NCBI RefSeq assembly: GCF_900141765.1
Contig: NZ_FSRK01000001.1
Span: 2,046,001 to 2,110,000 of the forward strand
DNA: 64,000 bases
Source of the DNA: Epilithonimonas zeae
GTDB lineage: Bacteria; Bacteroidota; Bacteroidia; Flavobacteriales; Weeksellaceae
Reading direction: 5' to 3'
The position numbers and the translations under genes were made by a program. Under the pieces are notes generated by a model that worked only from the letters and a program-made list of their open reading frames with translations, searched no databases and was not told the DNA's origin. Every line of letters starts with the position of its first letter. The stretch's first letter is position 1. This document shows positions 8,632 to 18,338 of this stretch, piece after piece.

Positions 8632-8853
8632 ATGAAGTTAACGTTCCTATTAATGGGTCTTATAAGTACCCAAACGATGATTAGCTGCAGAGAAACTGCA
8701 GAATTAGCTGAATCAAGCATTCAAAATCAAGATAAAACGAGTCTGTACTTGAGAGAAAGTGATTCAGCAGATAGAAAATCAACATCAACTATTGATCCTG
8801 ATCCTCCCATAAAAGATACTCAGGATTGGAAAACAGATACAAGAAATAATTAA
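8632..8853 (+). CDS. Small putative lipoprotein
   Basis: This 73-residue protein starts 'MKLTFLLMGLISTQTMISC': a charged start, hydrophobic stretch and a lipobox-like cysteine at residue 19. The mature part is short, polar and low in complexity (rich in S, D, T). It would be a membrane-anchored exported peptide. It is the first gene after the palindromic operator and precedes the MauE-like gene by about 165 bp on the same strand. I recognise no family. Its position in the SusC/SusD/S9 locus suggests it is part of that system. Confidence 0.55.
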   Translation: MKLTFLLMGLISTQTMISCRETAELAESSIQNQDKTSLYLRESDSADRKSTSTIDPDPPIKDTQDWKTDTRNN

Positions 8854-9019
8854 TCCATAAAATTTACTTTCAAATGATTCCCCTGGCCTCAAACATTATA
8901 TCCAAAACAGACCTACCATGTCCTAAAAGTGGTATATGGGAGAGTATGGGGAATTTTAAAACTACCTGTCCCATCTCAAAAGGAACTAAGATGCCAGACT
9001 ATTGCGGAGAGAAGATAAA

Positions 9020-10600
9020 ATGGAGATTAATTATGGCCTGCTAAAAAACAGAACTATGAAAAATTTAAAAGATATTACGGTTACATCGATCGCCTATTTT
9101 TTTGTTTTATTATTTATTTACGCCAGTGTAAGTAAAATAATAGATTTCGAAAATTTCCAGATACAAATCGCCCAATCACCTTTATTGAGTGCTTATGCTG
9201 GATATGTTTCATATGCCGTAATTCTAACTGAACTCGTAATTTCTTCTGCATTACTAACAAAGAACTATCGTAATATCGGTCTATATTCATCTTTATTATT
9301 GATGAGTGCTTTCACCATCTACATCTATCTCATTCTTAAATTCAGCGATTTTGTACCTTGTTCTTGCGGTGGCATATTAGAAAAAATGGACTGGCGAACG
9401 CATCTGTATTTTAATCTCTTGTGTGTTTTGCTAGCAATTACAGCGATCATCATTAATGAGAAATATAATATTAAAAGTTTATCATCACAAAAAAGTTCGA
9501 GAACAAATTTAAAATTACTCGCAAAATTATTCGTCGCCATTTTTATCGGATCAACTATTGTTATTGCATTGTTCTTTTCTTCAGAACATATTATAAAAAA
9601 AGAGAATAATTTTATACGGCGTTTTCCACACCACCCTATTTCTGAAGATAAGAATTATGACCTAAAAGTTAACTCCTATTATTTTGCTGGGATAAATAAT
9701 TCCGAAATAATCTTAGGCAATTCAACATCACCATTTCTGATCACGAAAATAGATACTTCTTTTAATAGAAAACAGTTAATACGATTAAAACCAGACAGTA
9801 CCATACGCTTCCGACGTTCACAGATAAAAACTCTAGATCATCATTATTTTTTCTTTGACGGCAGCATCCCTGTAATTTACAAAGGCAATGTTAATGATTC
9901 AACTGGTGTATTAAAAAAAATCAGTGAAAATGATGCGTATTTTGAACAGCTTATTCCTATTGACAGCACAGGATTTTTAATTAAAAGTCAAAATAAAGAA
10001 GGCAGGGCAATGTTTGGAAAAATTAATCTCAACACCTTTCCTAAAGTGCAGTTTAACCAATATCAAATCAATAATGATTACAAGTCGGTATTCACCAATG
10101 ATGGAAATTTGATATTTGACATTCCTCAGAGACAGGTCTATTACATGCCGTTTTATCACAGCGAATATATTCACCTTCAAGAAACGCACACACCAAAGAA
10201 CATCATCAAAACAATTGATGGTACTAAACCAGCTGAATCCGAAACCAAACGCTTGCAAGACGGCAGTATTAAAGTTAGTAAACCTTCGGTAGTCATTAAT
10301 AAAACGTCAGCTGTTTACAAAGGTGTGTTATTTAACCATTCTACTTTAATCGGCCGTTATGAATCAAAAAAATTATGGCATAAGAACATCGTGATAGATG
10401 TTTATAAAACCAATCCCGTGGGATACTGGGGAAGTTTTTACATTCCAGATTTGAAGGAAAAGAAAATTTCCCAGATGCTTGTCACGGATCAGTTCATATT
10501 TGTGCTGACCGGCAACCAATTGATCAGATTCAGATTTGCGCAGTCTATTACTGATCTTTTTACTCAGAATGGGAGCAGCCGAAAACCCTTACAAGAGTAG
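9020..10600 (+). CDS. MauE/DoxX-like membrane protein with C-terminal extracytoplasmic domain
   Basis: The N-terminal ~165 residues carry four predicted membrane helices of the MauE/DoxX type, with 'FIYASVSKIIDFENF' in the first helix region and a 'PCSCGG' cysteine pair at about residue 113. A further helix near residue 175 ('VAIFIGSTIVIALFF') leads into a C-terminal domain of about 340 residues with no recognised motif, probably periplasmic. MauE-type proteins act in disulfide or redox maturation of exported proteins. I chose ATG 9020; ATG 9056 ('MKNLKDI') is equally plausible, and an in-frame TTG at 9002 is less so. The cysteine-containing DUF6520 gene follows 24 bp downstream, which fits a role in its disulfide formation. 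Confidence 0.75.
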   Translation: MEINYGLLKNRTMKNLKDITVTSIAYFFVLLFIYASVSKIIDFENFQIQIAQSPLLSAYAGYVSYAVILTELVISSALLTKNYRNIGLYSSLLLMSAFTIYIYLILKFSDFVPCSCGGILEKMDWRTHLYFNLLCVLLAITAIIINEKYNIKSLSSQKSSRTNLKLLAKLFVAIFIGSTIVIALFFSSEHIIKKENNFIRRFPHHPISEDKNYDLKVNSYYFAGINNSEIILGNSTSPFLITKIDTSFNRKQLIRLKPDSTIRFRRSQIKTLDHHYFFFDGSIPVIYKGNVNDSTGVLKKISENDAYFEQLIPIDSTGFLIKSQNKEGRAMFGKINLNTFPKVQFNQYQINNDYKSVFTNDGNLIFDIPQRQVYYMPFYHSEYIHLQETHTPKNIIKTIDGTKPAESETKRLQDGSIKVSKPSVVINKTSAVYKGVLFNHSTLIGRYESKKLWHKNIVIDVYKTNPVGYWGSFYIPDLKEKKISQMLVTDQFIFVLTGNQLIRFRFAQSITDLFTQNGSSRKPLQE

Positions 10601-10624
10601 GCAAATAATTAAAATTTCAAAACA

Positions 10625-10897
10625 ATGAAAAATCTACGAACAATCATTTTACCTGCTGTCTTAGTTTTAATTTCAGCAGGCAGTGCATTCGCTACAGGAC
10701 TTTCAAAAAAGAGCAATGCAACAATACTTGATGGCTATGTATTAAGACCAAATGAGGAACAGGTCTGTCAAAACACCTTTATTAAATGCAGTACAGAAGA
10801 TGGTCCAATATGTACAGCCGATGTGGGAATGGGAAGCGAAAACTTAAGAGAGCTTTCCGGAAGTTCTTGTCCTACTACACTTCACCGTATCCCGTAA
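10625..10897 (+). CDS. DUF6520 family exported cysteine peptide
   Basis: This 90-residue protein begins with a clear signal peptide ('MKNLRTIILPAVLVLISAGSAFA'-like, cleavage about residue 24). The mature peptide contains 'DGYV' followed by four cysteines: one at 'EEQVCQN', one at 'IKCS', one at 'PICTA', and one in the terminal 'SSCPTTLHRI'. This pattern is typical of DUF6520, a small family of exported proteins in Flavobacteriia with unknown function. It is 24 bp after the MauE-like gene, so it is probably translated from the same mRNA, and ends at a strong bidirectional terminator. Confidence 0.85.
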   Translation: MKNLRTIILPAVLVLISAGSAFATGLSKKSNATILDGYVLRPNEEQVCQNTFIKCSTEDGPICTADVGMGSENLRELSGSSCPTTLHRIP

Positions 10898-10908
10898 ATT
10901 TTTTTAAC

Positions 10909-10932
10909 ATAGGGTGCCTAAAAGCACCCTAT
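10909..10932. terminator. Bidirectional terminator between convergent genes
   Basis: ATAGGGTGC / GCACCCTAT form a perfect 9-bp stem with a 6-nt loop. T-rich DNA flanks both sides (ATTTTATTTATTT to the right on plus; AAAAAATT before it, giving U residues on minus). It sits exactly between the stop of the DUF6520 gene (10897) and the stop of the S9 peptidase gene (10944), and so serves both. Confidence 0.85.
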
Positions 10933-10943
10933 ATTTTATTTAT

Positions 10944-13412
10944 TTAATTAAGTTTCACTATCCAATCTGACTTTTTACCTTTTAAATAATAATCAAACCA
11001 CTGCGCAATCTTTGTAAACAAATCTTTAGCAGAATCCGGATCTGTAATTGTATGCCCTTCATTTTCATAGAAGAGAGCCACTGCTGTTTTATTGCTTCGT
11101 TTCAGAGCAAGATAAAACTCCATAGATTGTGTCCAGCTGATGTTAAGATCTTTTTTTCCTGCCCAAATTAGAATCGGAGCAGATACTTTATTGGCAGCCA
11201 GTATCGGGCTATTACTCAAATATTGAGGACTAATTTCAAAGAAAGGTTTTGGCATCCTGTATTGGCCATTTTCAAATTGCCAGTAATAGGGACTTTTAAA
11301 CATTTTACTTATTGAAAAATAAGCACTTACCAGATCACTATTGCCGTTACCCGAAACATAGGCTGCAAACTTATCGGAATGGGTTGCTACAAAATTCGTT
11401 TCATAAGCGCCGTGGGAATGACCAATCAATCCAATCTTTTTAAAGTCAACTGCAGGCTCACCAGCAATCACTTCCAAAGCAAGATCTACACATTTTAACG
11501 CTGCAATTCCAGCACCCTCTTCTCCATAGACAATATCAGGAAGATAAACAAAATATCCATTCTCTATATAATGCCTGATATTGAAGCCCTCGGCAGTAGA
11601 AAAATAGCCATCTCTCAAAAAAAAGTTGCCCAGTCTTGACTGCGTTTCGTAGATATTAACAATCATTGGATATTTTTTTGATTTGTCATAGTCTAAAGGA
11701 TAGATTAAAACGCTTGAAAGATGTCTGCCGTCATCATTATGGTAATTAAATCTGTTATACTTCAAACCACTAATCTTTGTATCACTTTTGTTGCTGTTGT
11801 AAACTAAAGTTGTTTTAGATTTATTTACCATATTAAGTGATGGAGGTCGCGATAAATTCTCCTTAACAAAAGATACCATTTGATTTCTGTTAAAGGAAAT
11901 AGTTGAAATTCGCTCATCTGTAGGATTTTGTAAAACAATCATTTTTCGTTTCTCTAGTTTAACCAATGCGCTTGAGTTAGATTTCTCTTGAAATAATTTT
12001 AAAAAGAAAACATCGTCATCAACAGTACATCTATACAGTCTTGATTTTGGCAAAAGCGCTTCCTTTTCTGCTACCAGTATAGAATTATCATAGCCTTTCA
12101 ATGTTGGAATAAATTCAATACCAGATGTTTTTATGTTGTATCGAGCAATCCCACCCTTCTGCTCCAGATAGAAACAGTCCCCATTCTTCGAAAAATAAAC
12201 ATTTTCAGAGTAGGGCAAATTAATTTTTTGACTTGTTAAGTTGATGACGTCAAATAATACCCAGTGAGTATCTTTGAACGATACAATGTAATTTCCATTA
12301 GGACTTACAGAATTACGGGAAGCACCCACTCCTAATGGCTCCATCTTACCTGTCTGAATATCGTATCGGTACAAAAACAAAGGAGGATTGTAATTTGAAT
12401 AGTCCTGCATTTCATAGAGGTTTATAGAGATGTAATACCTTGGATGTCCAATATAGGCGACCTCATGATCTTCTTTTGATTTAAGAACTTTAACATCCTT
12501 GCTTTTGGGTTTCCACAATAAAAAAACCTGTTCCTCATCCAGTGACATCATCTTCTTTTGCAAGCTGTTATCATTCGTGTACCAGATATCTGCTTCTTTA
12601 GAAGTAGAAACCTTTTTTTCAATAAATCCCTGAATGTATATCTCATCAGGATTGATGGTATTGTACGCTTTAAATTGATATATATTTTCTTGATATACAT
12701 TATCCAAATAGTAAAAATCTTTAGTAATGCCATCCCAAAACCCTAAACGATAACGACCTTTGACTTGTGATGGCGTTGTAAAGCCAAGCTTTTTTGAATC
12801 AGCATAATAAATGGATCTTACTTTTTCCGGTGAGTTGAACAACAGCTTGGGCATCAAGTTATTCAATAGATATAAGCTATAGTGATCTGCTGAATATTTC
12901 GTAAAAAACACATCACGACTTTTATACACCTGAATACTTTCAATATCCGGTATTTCAGTTAACAACTTGCCACTGCCATCCAAAATCTGCAGAAGTTTAC
13001 TACCATTACGCTCAAGAAAAATCAAAACCTGATCTTTATCTTTGATATACTCCACCTGCAACACATCCTGAATTGACACTATCTTTAAACTCTCGCAACT
13101 AATAATATCAATTTCTCTTCCTTTAACAGCAAACAAAACATTTCGATTGGTGAAAAACGAACGATTGACACCACTCATTGTAAATACCTCCTTGTTGGGC
13201 TTATCAGACTTTATCACGACTAACGTATCTCTTGATATTTCATACGCTTTCTTAAAACTGACGAATTTTCCGTTGGGAGACACTTCGTGCTGTTCAATAT
13301 TATAATGATGATTCAGAAATAATGAATCTCTCTCCTGTCCAGAAACAAAACCAATACAAACAATCAACAGAATAAAACACCACCTGACAATCATACCTTC
13401 AATAGCCTTCAT
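10944..13412 (-). CDS. S9 family peptidase (prolyl oligopeptidase type)
   Basis: This 822-residue serine peptidase has a signal peptide (about 1-25), a beta-propeller-like region (about 40-560) and a C-terminal alpha/beta-hydrolase domain. The catalytic triad is visible: the nucleophile in 'GHSHG' at about residue 665, an aspartate in 'AGKKDLNISW' at about 750, and the histidine in 'NEGHTI' at about 785. Such enzymes cleave oligopeptides in the periplasm or outside. Its start overlaps the SusD stop by 14 bp, so it is cotranscribed with susC and susD. This points to uptake and trimming of a peptide rather than a glycan. Confidence 0.9.
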   Translation of the reverse strand: MKAIEGMIVRWCFILLIVCIGFVSGQERDSLFLNHHYNIEQHEVSPNGKFVSFKKAYEISRDTLVVIKSDKPNKEVFTMSGVNRSFFTNRNVLFAVKGREIDIISCESLKIVSIQDVLQVEYIKDKDQVLIFLERNGSKLLQILDGSGKLLTEIPDIESIQVYKSRDVFFTKYSADHYSLYLLNNLMPKLLFNSPEKVRSIYYADSKKLGFTTPSQVKGRYRLGFWDGITKDFYYLDNVYQENIYQFKAYNTINPDEIYIQGFIEKKVSTSKEADIWYTNDNSLQKKMMSLDEEQVFLLWKPKSKDVKVLKSKEDHEVAYIGHPRYYISINLYEMQDYSNYNPPLFLYRYDIQTGKMEPLGVGASRNSVSPNGNYIVSFKDTHWVLFDVINLTSQKINLPYSENVYFSKNGDCFYLEQKGGIARYNIKTSGIEFIPTLKGYDNSILVAEKEALLPKSRLYRCTVDDDVFFLKLFQEKSNSSALVKLEKRKMIVLQNPTDERISTISFNRNQMVSFVKENLSRPPSLNMVNKSKTTLVYNSNKSDTKISGLKYNRFNYHNDDGRHLSSVLIYPLDYDKSKKYPMIVNIYETQSRLGNFFLRDGYFSTAEGFNIRHYIENGYFVYLPDIVYGEEGAGIAALKCVDLALEVIAGEPAVDFKKIGLIGHSHGAYETNFVATHSDKFAAYVSGNGNSDLVSAYFSISKMFKSPYYWQFENGQYRMPKPFFEISPQYLSNSPILAANKVSAPILIWAGKKDLNISWTQSMEFYLALKRSNKTAVALFYENEGHTITDPDSAKDLFTKIAQWFDYYLKGKKSDWIVKLN

Positions 13413-14769
13413 TTTGTGGATTTAAGTTAGCATTCAGCAAAATCTCCGATACCGGAAGAGGCCATAATTGATGGGAGTCTTTCCAGTTGACTTTTTTAAA
13501 TTTCAGAATATCCAGTTTGTCCCATCTCTTAAGATCAAAAAAGCGTTGACCCTGCTCGCCAAAAAATTCCCGTCTCTTTTCCAAAACCAGTTCATTCATC
13601 ACCATTGAAGGATCAAGAGTGGTAGGCAAATTACTAATCCCTGCACGCTGTCTTGTTTTATTAATCCAACCGGCCGCTTCCGCAGATTTATTCTGTCTTA
13701 TTAAGGCTTCTGCCAAAATAAAGTAAACCTGTTCCAATCGGTAAACTACCGAATACTCATCATTATTGACCGTTATGTTCTTATACTTGTCATTACGAAA
13801 GTAGCCAGTCCCACTGCCTATGGAAGTGATCCAAACATTTTTACGAAGATCACCCATATCAAAATCATTGATAAGATTGTAGCTGACGGCGTAAACCGGC
13901 GGCGGAACAGCCGTAAAATAAAAAACCTTGGTTTCAGGTACAGCCGTACCTGCAGTTAATGTTTTCAGCTGAAATAGGATGTGCTTTCCACCTTTCTTGA
14001 AAACTTTATTCAGGTCATTTTCAAAAGCATAAAGAGAATTTTGAATGATCTCTTTTGACAGCTGCTCTGCCCCATTCCAATTCTTTTCCAGCAAAAAGAT
14101 GTTCGCCAATAAAATTTGTCCCACTTTCCTATTCACAAATATCCGTTCAGACTGTCGGTATTCATCCGTCAAAAGTTCAATGGCTATTTGGGTATCTGCC
14201 TTCAGTAAGCTCAATATTTCAGCTTCTGTCTTCTTTCCTAAACTCTGATTGACTTTATAATCTGTCGAAGTCGTGTAGGGAATATTTCCAAATATCTGCG
14301 TTAAATTAAAGTAAAGAATAGACCTTATCAAAATAGCTTCACCCTTAATTTTAGCCTTATCACGAGCATTTAATACCGTCGACTGATCAACACCCGCAAT
14401 GATGGCGTTAGCCATATAAATCTCTTTATAAGCATTCGTCCAGGTCGCTTTTACAACACTGTTTGTCGGTAATACCTGATTCAGATAGACATCTACATTA
14501 TCAGAAGTTCCGGGTGCGGTATATATATCCAGATCATCCGTATAAGATCCTAATAGCACTCCAAATCCGGAAGAACCGCCCGCAAGGACAGAATTAGTCT
14601 GCAGTTCTGTATATAAATAATCCAAAGCCGCATAAGCCGTGTTGGTATCCTGATAAACCTCATCAGTCGTCATCTGATTGATAGGAGAATCTACTTCGAT
14701 CATCTTATCACAACACAACAGCAGGCTGAGCAGGACATAAGCAGAAGAAAATAAAATATATTGTTTCAT
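13399..14769 (-). CDS. RagB/SusD family outer-membrane lipoprotein
   Basis: This 456-residue protein begins with a lipoprotein signal ending 'LLLCCDKMIE' (cysteines at about residues 19-20). The SusD signatures are the TPR-like helical regions, 'LEQVYFILAEALIRQNKSA' at about residues 344-362, and the C-terminal 'EKRREFFGEQGQRFFDLKRW' at about 402-421. SusD proteins form a lid on the SusC channel and bind the substrate at the cell surface. It lies 12 bp after the SusC gene and overlaps the S9 peptidase gene. I see no carbohydrate-active enzymes nearby. Confidence 0.93.
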   Translation of the reverse strand: MKQYILFSSAYVLLSLLLCCDKMIEVDSPINQMTTDEVYQDTNTAYAALDYLYTELQTNSVLAGGSSGFGVLLGSYTDDLDIYTAPGTSDNVDVYLNQVLPTNSVVKATWTNAYKEIYMANAIIAGVDQSTVLNARDKAKIKGEAILIRSILYFNLTQIFGNIPYTTSTDYKVNQSLGKKTEAEILSLLKADTQIAIELLTDEYRQSERIFVNRKVGQILLANIFLLEKNWNGAEQLSKEIIQNSLYAFENDLNKVFKKGGKHILFQLKTLTAGTAVPETKVFYFTAVPPPVYAVSYNLINDFDMGDLRKNVWITSIGSGTGYFRNDKYKNITVNNDEYSVVYRLEQVYFILAEALIRQNKSAEAAGWINKTRQRAGISNLPTTLDPSMVMNELVLEKRREFFGEQGQRFFDLKRWDKLDILKFKKVNWKDSHQLWPLPVSEILLNANLNPQNEGY

Positions 14770-14781
14770 AATTGTACTAAA

Positions 14782-17700
14782 TTAAAATTTGACTTGAAAA
14801 CCTAAAGAATAAGTTTTTAGAGGAGGAATAAAGCCTGTCGTTACAAACTCAGGATCAACACCGAAATAATCAGTAATGGTCCATAAGTTCTGTCCCTGCG
14901 CATAGACAACTACATCCTTTAACCATTTGGACAACACAGGAATTTTGTAATTGATCTGTACATTCTTCAAGCGAATAAACGAGGCATCACCAACCGCAGC
15001 CGTACTATTTCTAAAATTTCCCACCAGCGTATTAACCTGTGCTACCGTTCCCGGAGAATACGGCATAATAACACCATTCGGATTTTCAGGAGACCATACA
15101 TTTAGCAGTTCCACAGGCTGATTGTTCATATTGCCGGGCGTTGTCATCGTTCTGTAAAAATTCCAGTTTGTTTGCTTAACAAACTGCCACAGAAATGAAA
15201 AGGTAAAATTCCCATATCGTAGTTCATTCTGCCATCCTCCAAAATACTTAACGCCAATATTCCTGATCGCTAGCGCATCATCAGGAGAAGAAATTTTACC
15301 ATCGCCATTATAATCTGTAAAAGTATATTGCCCCTGATCATTAATACCAGTATAATCAAACAGCTTGACAATAGATATCGGCATTCCCACCACATATCTT
15401 GTCGCATAAGTAGAAGATTCCAGATTCGGAAAAGACAATAGTTTATTTTCAGGATAACTGATATTAAAAGAAGAGCGCCATTGCCACGCATCCGTATTGA
15501 TTGGTGTTGAAGACAACTCCAATTCCCATCCTTTGTTTTCAACCTCAGCATTTAAGTTGGCCTGAACAGAACTGAAACCTGTTGTCGCCGGAAGCGTCAG
15601 TCCCACCAACTGGCCTGATGACACATTTCGGTAATAAGCCACAGAGAAGTTCAGCGCATTCTTAAACAATCCCAATTCCAATGCTGTCTCCAGTTTCTTA
15701 GTCTGTTCCCAACTAAAATCAGGATTATATAGCCTAGAAGGATAAAGCCCGGCATTCGTATTATAAATATTACCAGAGATCGTATAAGAATCCAGATATT
15801 GATAATCCCCTATAAAGTCGCTTCCGGTAATACCATAACTCGCTCTCAGCTTTCCGAAGCTCAGCCATCCGATATCATCTAAAAACTGTTCCTTTGAAAA
15901 CAGCCAGGCAGCTCCTAAAGCACCAAAGTTGGCGAAACGGTTATTAATACCAAATCGGCTTGACCCATCACGCCTTCCCGTTAAGTTAAGGATGTACTTA
16001 CTTTTAAACTGATAATTCAACCGTGCAAAAGCAGATACATATTTATACTCATTCTTAATGTCCGGTGACAAGGTTTTCGTGGTCGCCGCTGCTAAATTCT
16101 CCATCAATGAATTACTTGAAAAACCTACCCCAACAATTGAAGTTGTTTTAGTCGTAGTCTGCTGAAATGAACCGCCCAGCAAGACATTCACCTGATGATT
16201 TCCGAAAGACTTTTCCCATCCCACCTGTGGCTCTGCCAGATAAGTAAACACAGAGTTGTTACTTTTCGATGTCGAAGAATCTCTCGAAGTCATCCCAAAT
16301 GAAGGATTATACATCGTATGAGGCTGTAGAGAAAACTCCTCAAGGTTCTGATAATTAATCCCTGTATTCAGCTTAAAATGAAAATCAGATAAGAAACGAT
16401 AGGACATGCCTAAGTTCTGATTGATCTGATAGATGCTGTTATTATACGTTCCATTAAGGGAAGCGATTGGATTCGCAAACGTGTTATTTTGCCAATTGAT
16501 ATTCCCGGAAGCATCATATAAAGCAGGCGCATTCGGACTTAAGGTCAATGCCCTTGTAAACAGATCCGTATTAACCACATTATTCTTAAGATCAGAGAAG
16601 ATATTCGACATATCCAACTTAAACCTGCCATCCTCAGAAGTATAGTTATAGTTGGAATTCAGAATATTCGTCTTGTACTTAAAATCCCCGGGAAACACAG
16701 TCCCCTGTTCAGAATGAGACGCACTGATTAAAAAGCTGCTCAGTTTAGTACCACCACTGATGGATAGCTGTACATTATTACTCTCCGCCCATTTCCCTAT
16801 TAGTTCATCCTGCCAGTTCGTATCCCTGTCAGCACTCCACACCCCATTCACATCATAAGCAGTTGTAGGAATCGTACTGATCCCCGCATTAGCATAAGCC
16901 TGTCTCCTCATATCCAGATACTGCGGTGTAGACATCATCTTCATTGTACAAGTCGGATTACTTAAACCATACTGCGTATTCAGCTGAAGCGAAAGTGTCT
17001 TACCCCTTCCCTTCTTAGTAGAGATCAAGATAACTCCATTCGCCCCTCTACTGCCATAGATGGCAGTCGCATCCGCATCCTTTAAAATTTCGATACTCTC
17101 GATATCATTAGGATTGATAGCATTCAAAGGACTGATATTCTGCAAAGGCAAAACAGTAAGCGAATATTTAGAAGACAGTGCTGCCCCCAAAGGCACACCA
17201 TCAATCACATATAATGGCTGACTGCCATCAACCGAACTGTTCAAAAGACTACGCAGACTATTTCTACCTCTGATCTGCACATCAAAACCACCACCAGCAG
17301 TTCCCGAGTTCTGAGTAATATTCACCCCAGCCATTCGCCCCTGCAATGAAGACATCACATTCGTCACCGGTTGATTGGCAATATCCTTAGCAGTCACCTT
17401 AGCAATACTACCAGTATTTTCCCTTTCCTGTACCTGATAGTATCCGGCATTAAGAATCACCTCCTCTATCTGATTCTCCTCACCACTCAAATTCATAGAG
17501 ATCACACTTCTGTTCCCAATGGTTAATTTCTGTAAAGGATAATCAGGATGTTTAAATACCAATATTGGATTATCACCTGATACCTGAACAAAATACTTCC
17601 CGGAAGAATCAGAGAGTATTACTATATCACTACCCTCTTGATAGACCGACACAGCAGATATAGGTTTATTATTGTCCGTTACAGTTCCTGTAACAGTGCG

Positions 17701-17787
17701 CATCTGCGCAATTGCTATACTAGAACACAGCACTGTGAAGCCAAGTGTCATTTGAAGATGACTTAGGCTGCAAAAGTTTTTTTTCAT
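14782..17787 (-). CDS. SusC/RagA TonB-linked outer-membrane transporter
   Basis: This 1001-residue protein has a signal peptide (about 1-27), a carboxypeptidase-regulatory-like domain (about 30-110, 'TVTGTVTDNNKPISAVSVYQ'), a plug domain containing 'GRMAGVNITQNSGTAGGG' and 'SIEILKDADATAIYGSRGANG', and a C-terminal beta barrel ending 'YSLGFQVKF' with a terminal aromatic. It imports substrate across the outer membrane using TonB energy, with SusD as partner. The plug motif with 'IYGSRGANGVILI' is diagnostic of the SusC group. Upstream is a long, structured leader and a promoter more than 540 bp away, so expression may be controlled after transcription starts. Confidence 0.95.
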   Translation of the reverse strand: MKKNFCSLSHLQMTLGFTVLCSSIAIAQMRTVTGTVTDNNKPISAVSVYQEGSDIVILSDSSGKYFVQVSGDNPILVFKHPDYPLQKLTIGNRSVISMNLSGEENQIEEVILNAGYYQVQERENTGSIAKVTAKDIANQPVTNVMSSLQGRMAGVNITQNSGTAGGGFDVQIRGRNSLRSLLNSSVDGSQPLYVIDGVPLGAALSSKYSLTVLPLQNISPLNAINPNDIESIEILKDADATAIYGSRGANGVILISTKKGRGKTLSLQLNTQYGLSNPTCTMKMMSTPQYLDMRRQAYANAGISTIPTTAYDVNGVWSADRDTNWQDELIGKWAESNNVQLSISGGTKLSSFLISASHSEQGTVFPGDFKYKTNILNSNYNYTSEDGRFKLDMSNIFSDLKNNVVNTDLFTRALTLSPNAPALYDASGNINWQNNTFANPIASLNGTYNNSIYQINQNLGMSYRFLSDFHFKLNTGINYQNLEEFSLQPHTMYNPSFGMTSRDSSTSKSNNSVFTYLAEPQVGWEKSFGNHQVNVLLGGSFQQTTTKTTSIVGVGFSSNSLMENLAAATTKTLSPDIKNEYKYVSAFARLNYQFKSKYILNLTGRRDGSSRFGINNRFANFGALGAAWLFSKEQFLDDIGWLSFGKLRASYGITGSDFIGDYQYLDSYTISGNIYNTNAGLYPSRLYNPDFSWEQTKKLETALELGLFKNALNFSVAYYRNVSSGQLVGLTLPATTGFSSVQANLNAEVENKGWELELSSTPINTDAWQWRSSFNISYPENKLLSFPNLESSTYATRYVVGMPISIVKLFDYTGINDQGQYTFTDYNGDGKISSPDDALAIRNIGVKYFGGWQNELRYGNFTFSFLWQFVKQTNWNFYRTMTTPGNMNNQPVELLNVWSPENPNGVIMPYSPGTVAQVNTLVGNFRNSTAAVGDASFIRLKNVQINYKIPVLSKWLKDVVVYAQGQNLWTITDYFGVDPEFVTTGFIPPLKTYSLGFQVKF

Positions 17788-17819
17788 ACTTTTGAAATAG
17801 ATTTAATTCGTTAAATTCT

Positions 17820-18005
17820 AAGGCTCTCCCCTGCACTGTGTCAATTCCATTAAACCCAAATGCAAGGAGGGCTCTTTTGTTTTCCAATGGTTACGTTATA
17901 CGTTACGCTCTATTACCCTTAACTCATATTGACAAAAAATAAAAACAATTCTCGACATGCCAAGCAGGAAGCAAACCAAGGACCTGGCAACAGCCTCCTG
18001 CCATA
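17820..18005 (-). promoter_or_regulatory. Structured leader just upstream of susC
   Basis: Two imperfect stem-loops lie in this gene-free segment. One pairs GCAGGAaGC (about 17960) with GCcTCCTGC (about 17990). The other pairs CCTCCTTGC-like DNA near 17865 with GCAGGGGAG-like DNA near 17830, read on the minus strand. I find no exact TAnnTTTG promoter between 17788 and 18150, so susC is probably expressed with a long leader from the promoter at 18339. A role for the hairpins in expression is inference. Confidence 0.35.
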
Positions 18006-18155
18006 ACACATCTTGAATTAATATGAATAAAAAATAACGTTTCCCAAGTAAGCCTAAAACAGCCGCAATAGGTTGTACACCCTATTGTATCCAACAGATA
18101 CTCTATGTTGTAAGCGTCTTAGAATATAACTAAACAATGTAGAATGCAGAACTGC

Positions 18156-18332
18156 ATAAAAAGAAAAACGGCATGGGACTCTACATTATCCAATTCGGGG
18201 TACTGGTATACCTTGTATACAGATAAGAGAGCCCACGCCTAGGTCGTGAGCTTCTTGCTTACCATCTCGTATACTAAAATTACCAGTTTTCGAATTGAGA
18301 TTCTAAGCAATAGCTTCTATTATTTTATTGAA
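18156..18332 (-). ncRNA. Structured RNA with own promoter and terminator (6S-like or leader attenuator)
   Basis: Transcription from the promoter at 18339-18371 would start near 18332. The RNA can fold into a long rod: CAATTCG (18298-18292) with CGAATTG (18197-18191), and ACTGGTA with TACCAGT, topped by GCTCACG/CGTGGGC around an ACCTAGG loop. It can also form a terminator: GGCGTGGGCTCT (18239-18228) pairs with AGAGTCCCATGCC (18182-18170, one bulge, one G-U), followed by GTTTTTCTTTTT. The two folds share bases and exclude each other. So it is either a free RNA of about 175 nt, reminiscent of 6S RNA, or a switch in the susC leader. I match it to no Rfam family from memory. Confidence 0.45.
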
Positions 18333-18338
18333 GTATCG

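Noticed and set aside
17950-18010. Resemblance to SRP RNA (GGAAGCA-like and CCAGG-like motifs)
   Set aside because: The conserved SRP loop order is not present on either strand; a simple hairpin explains the similarity.
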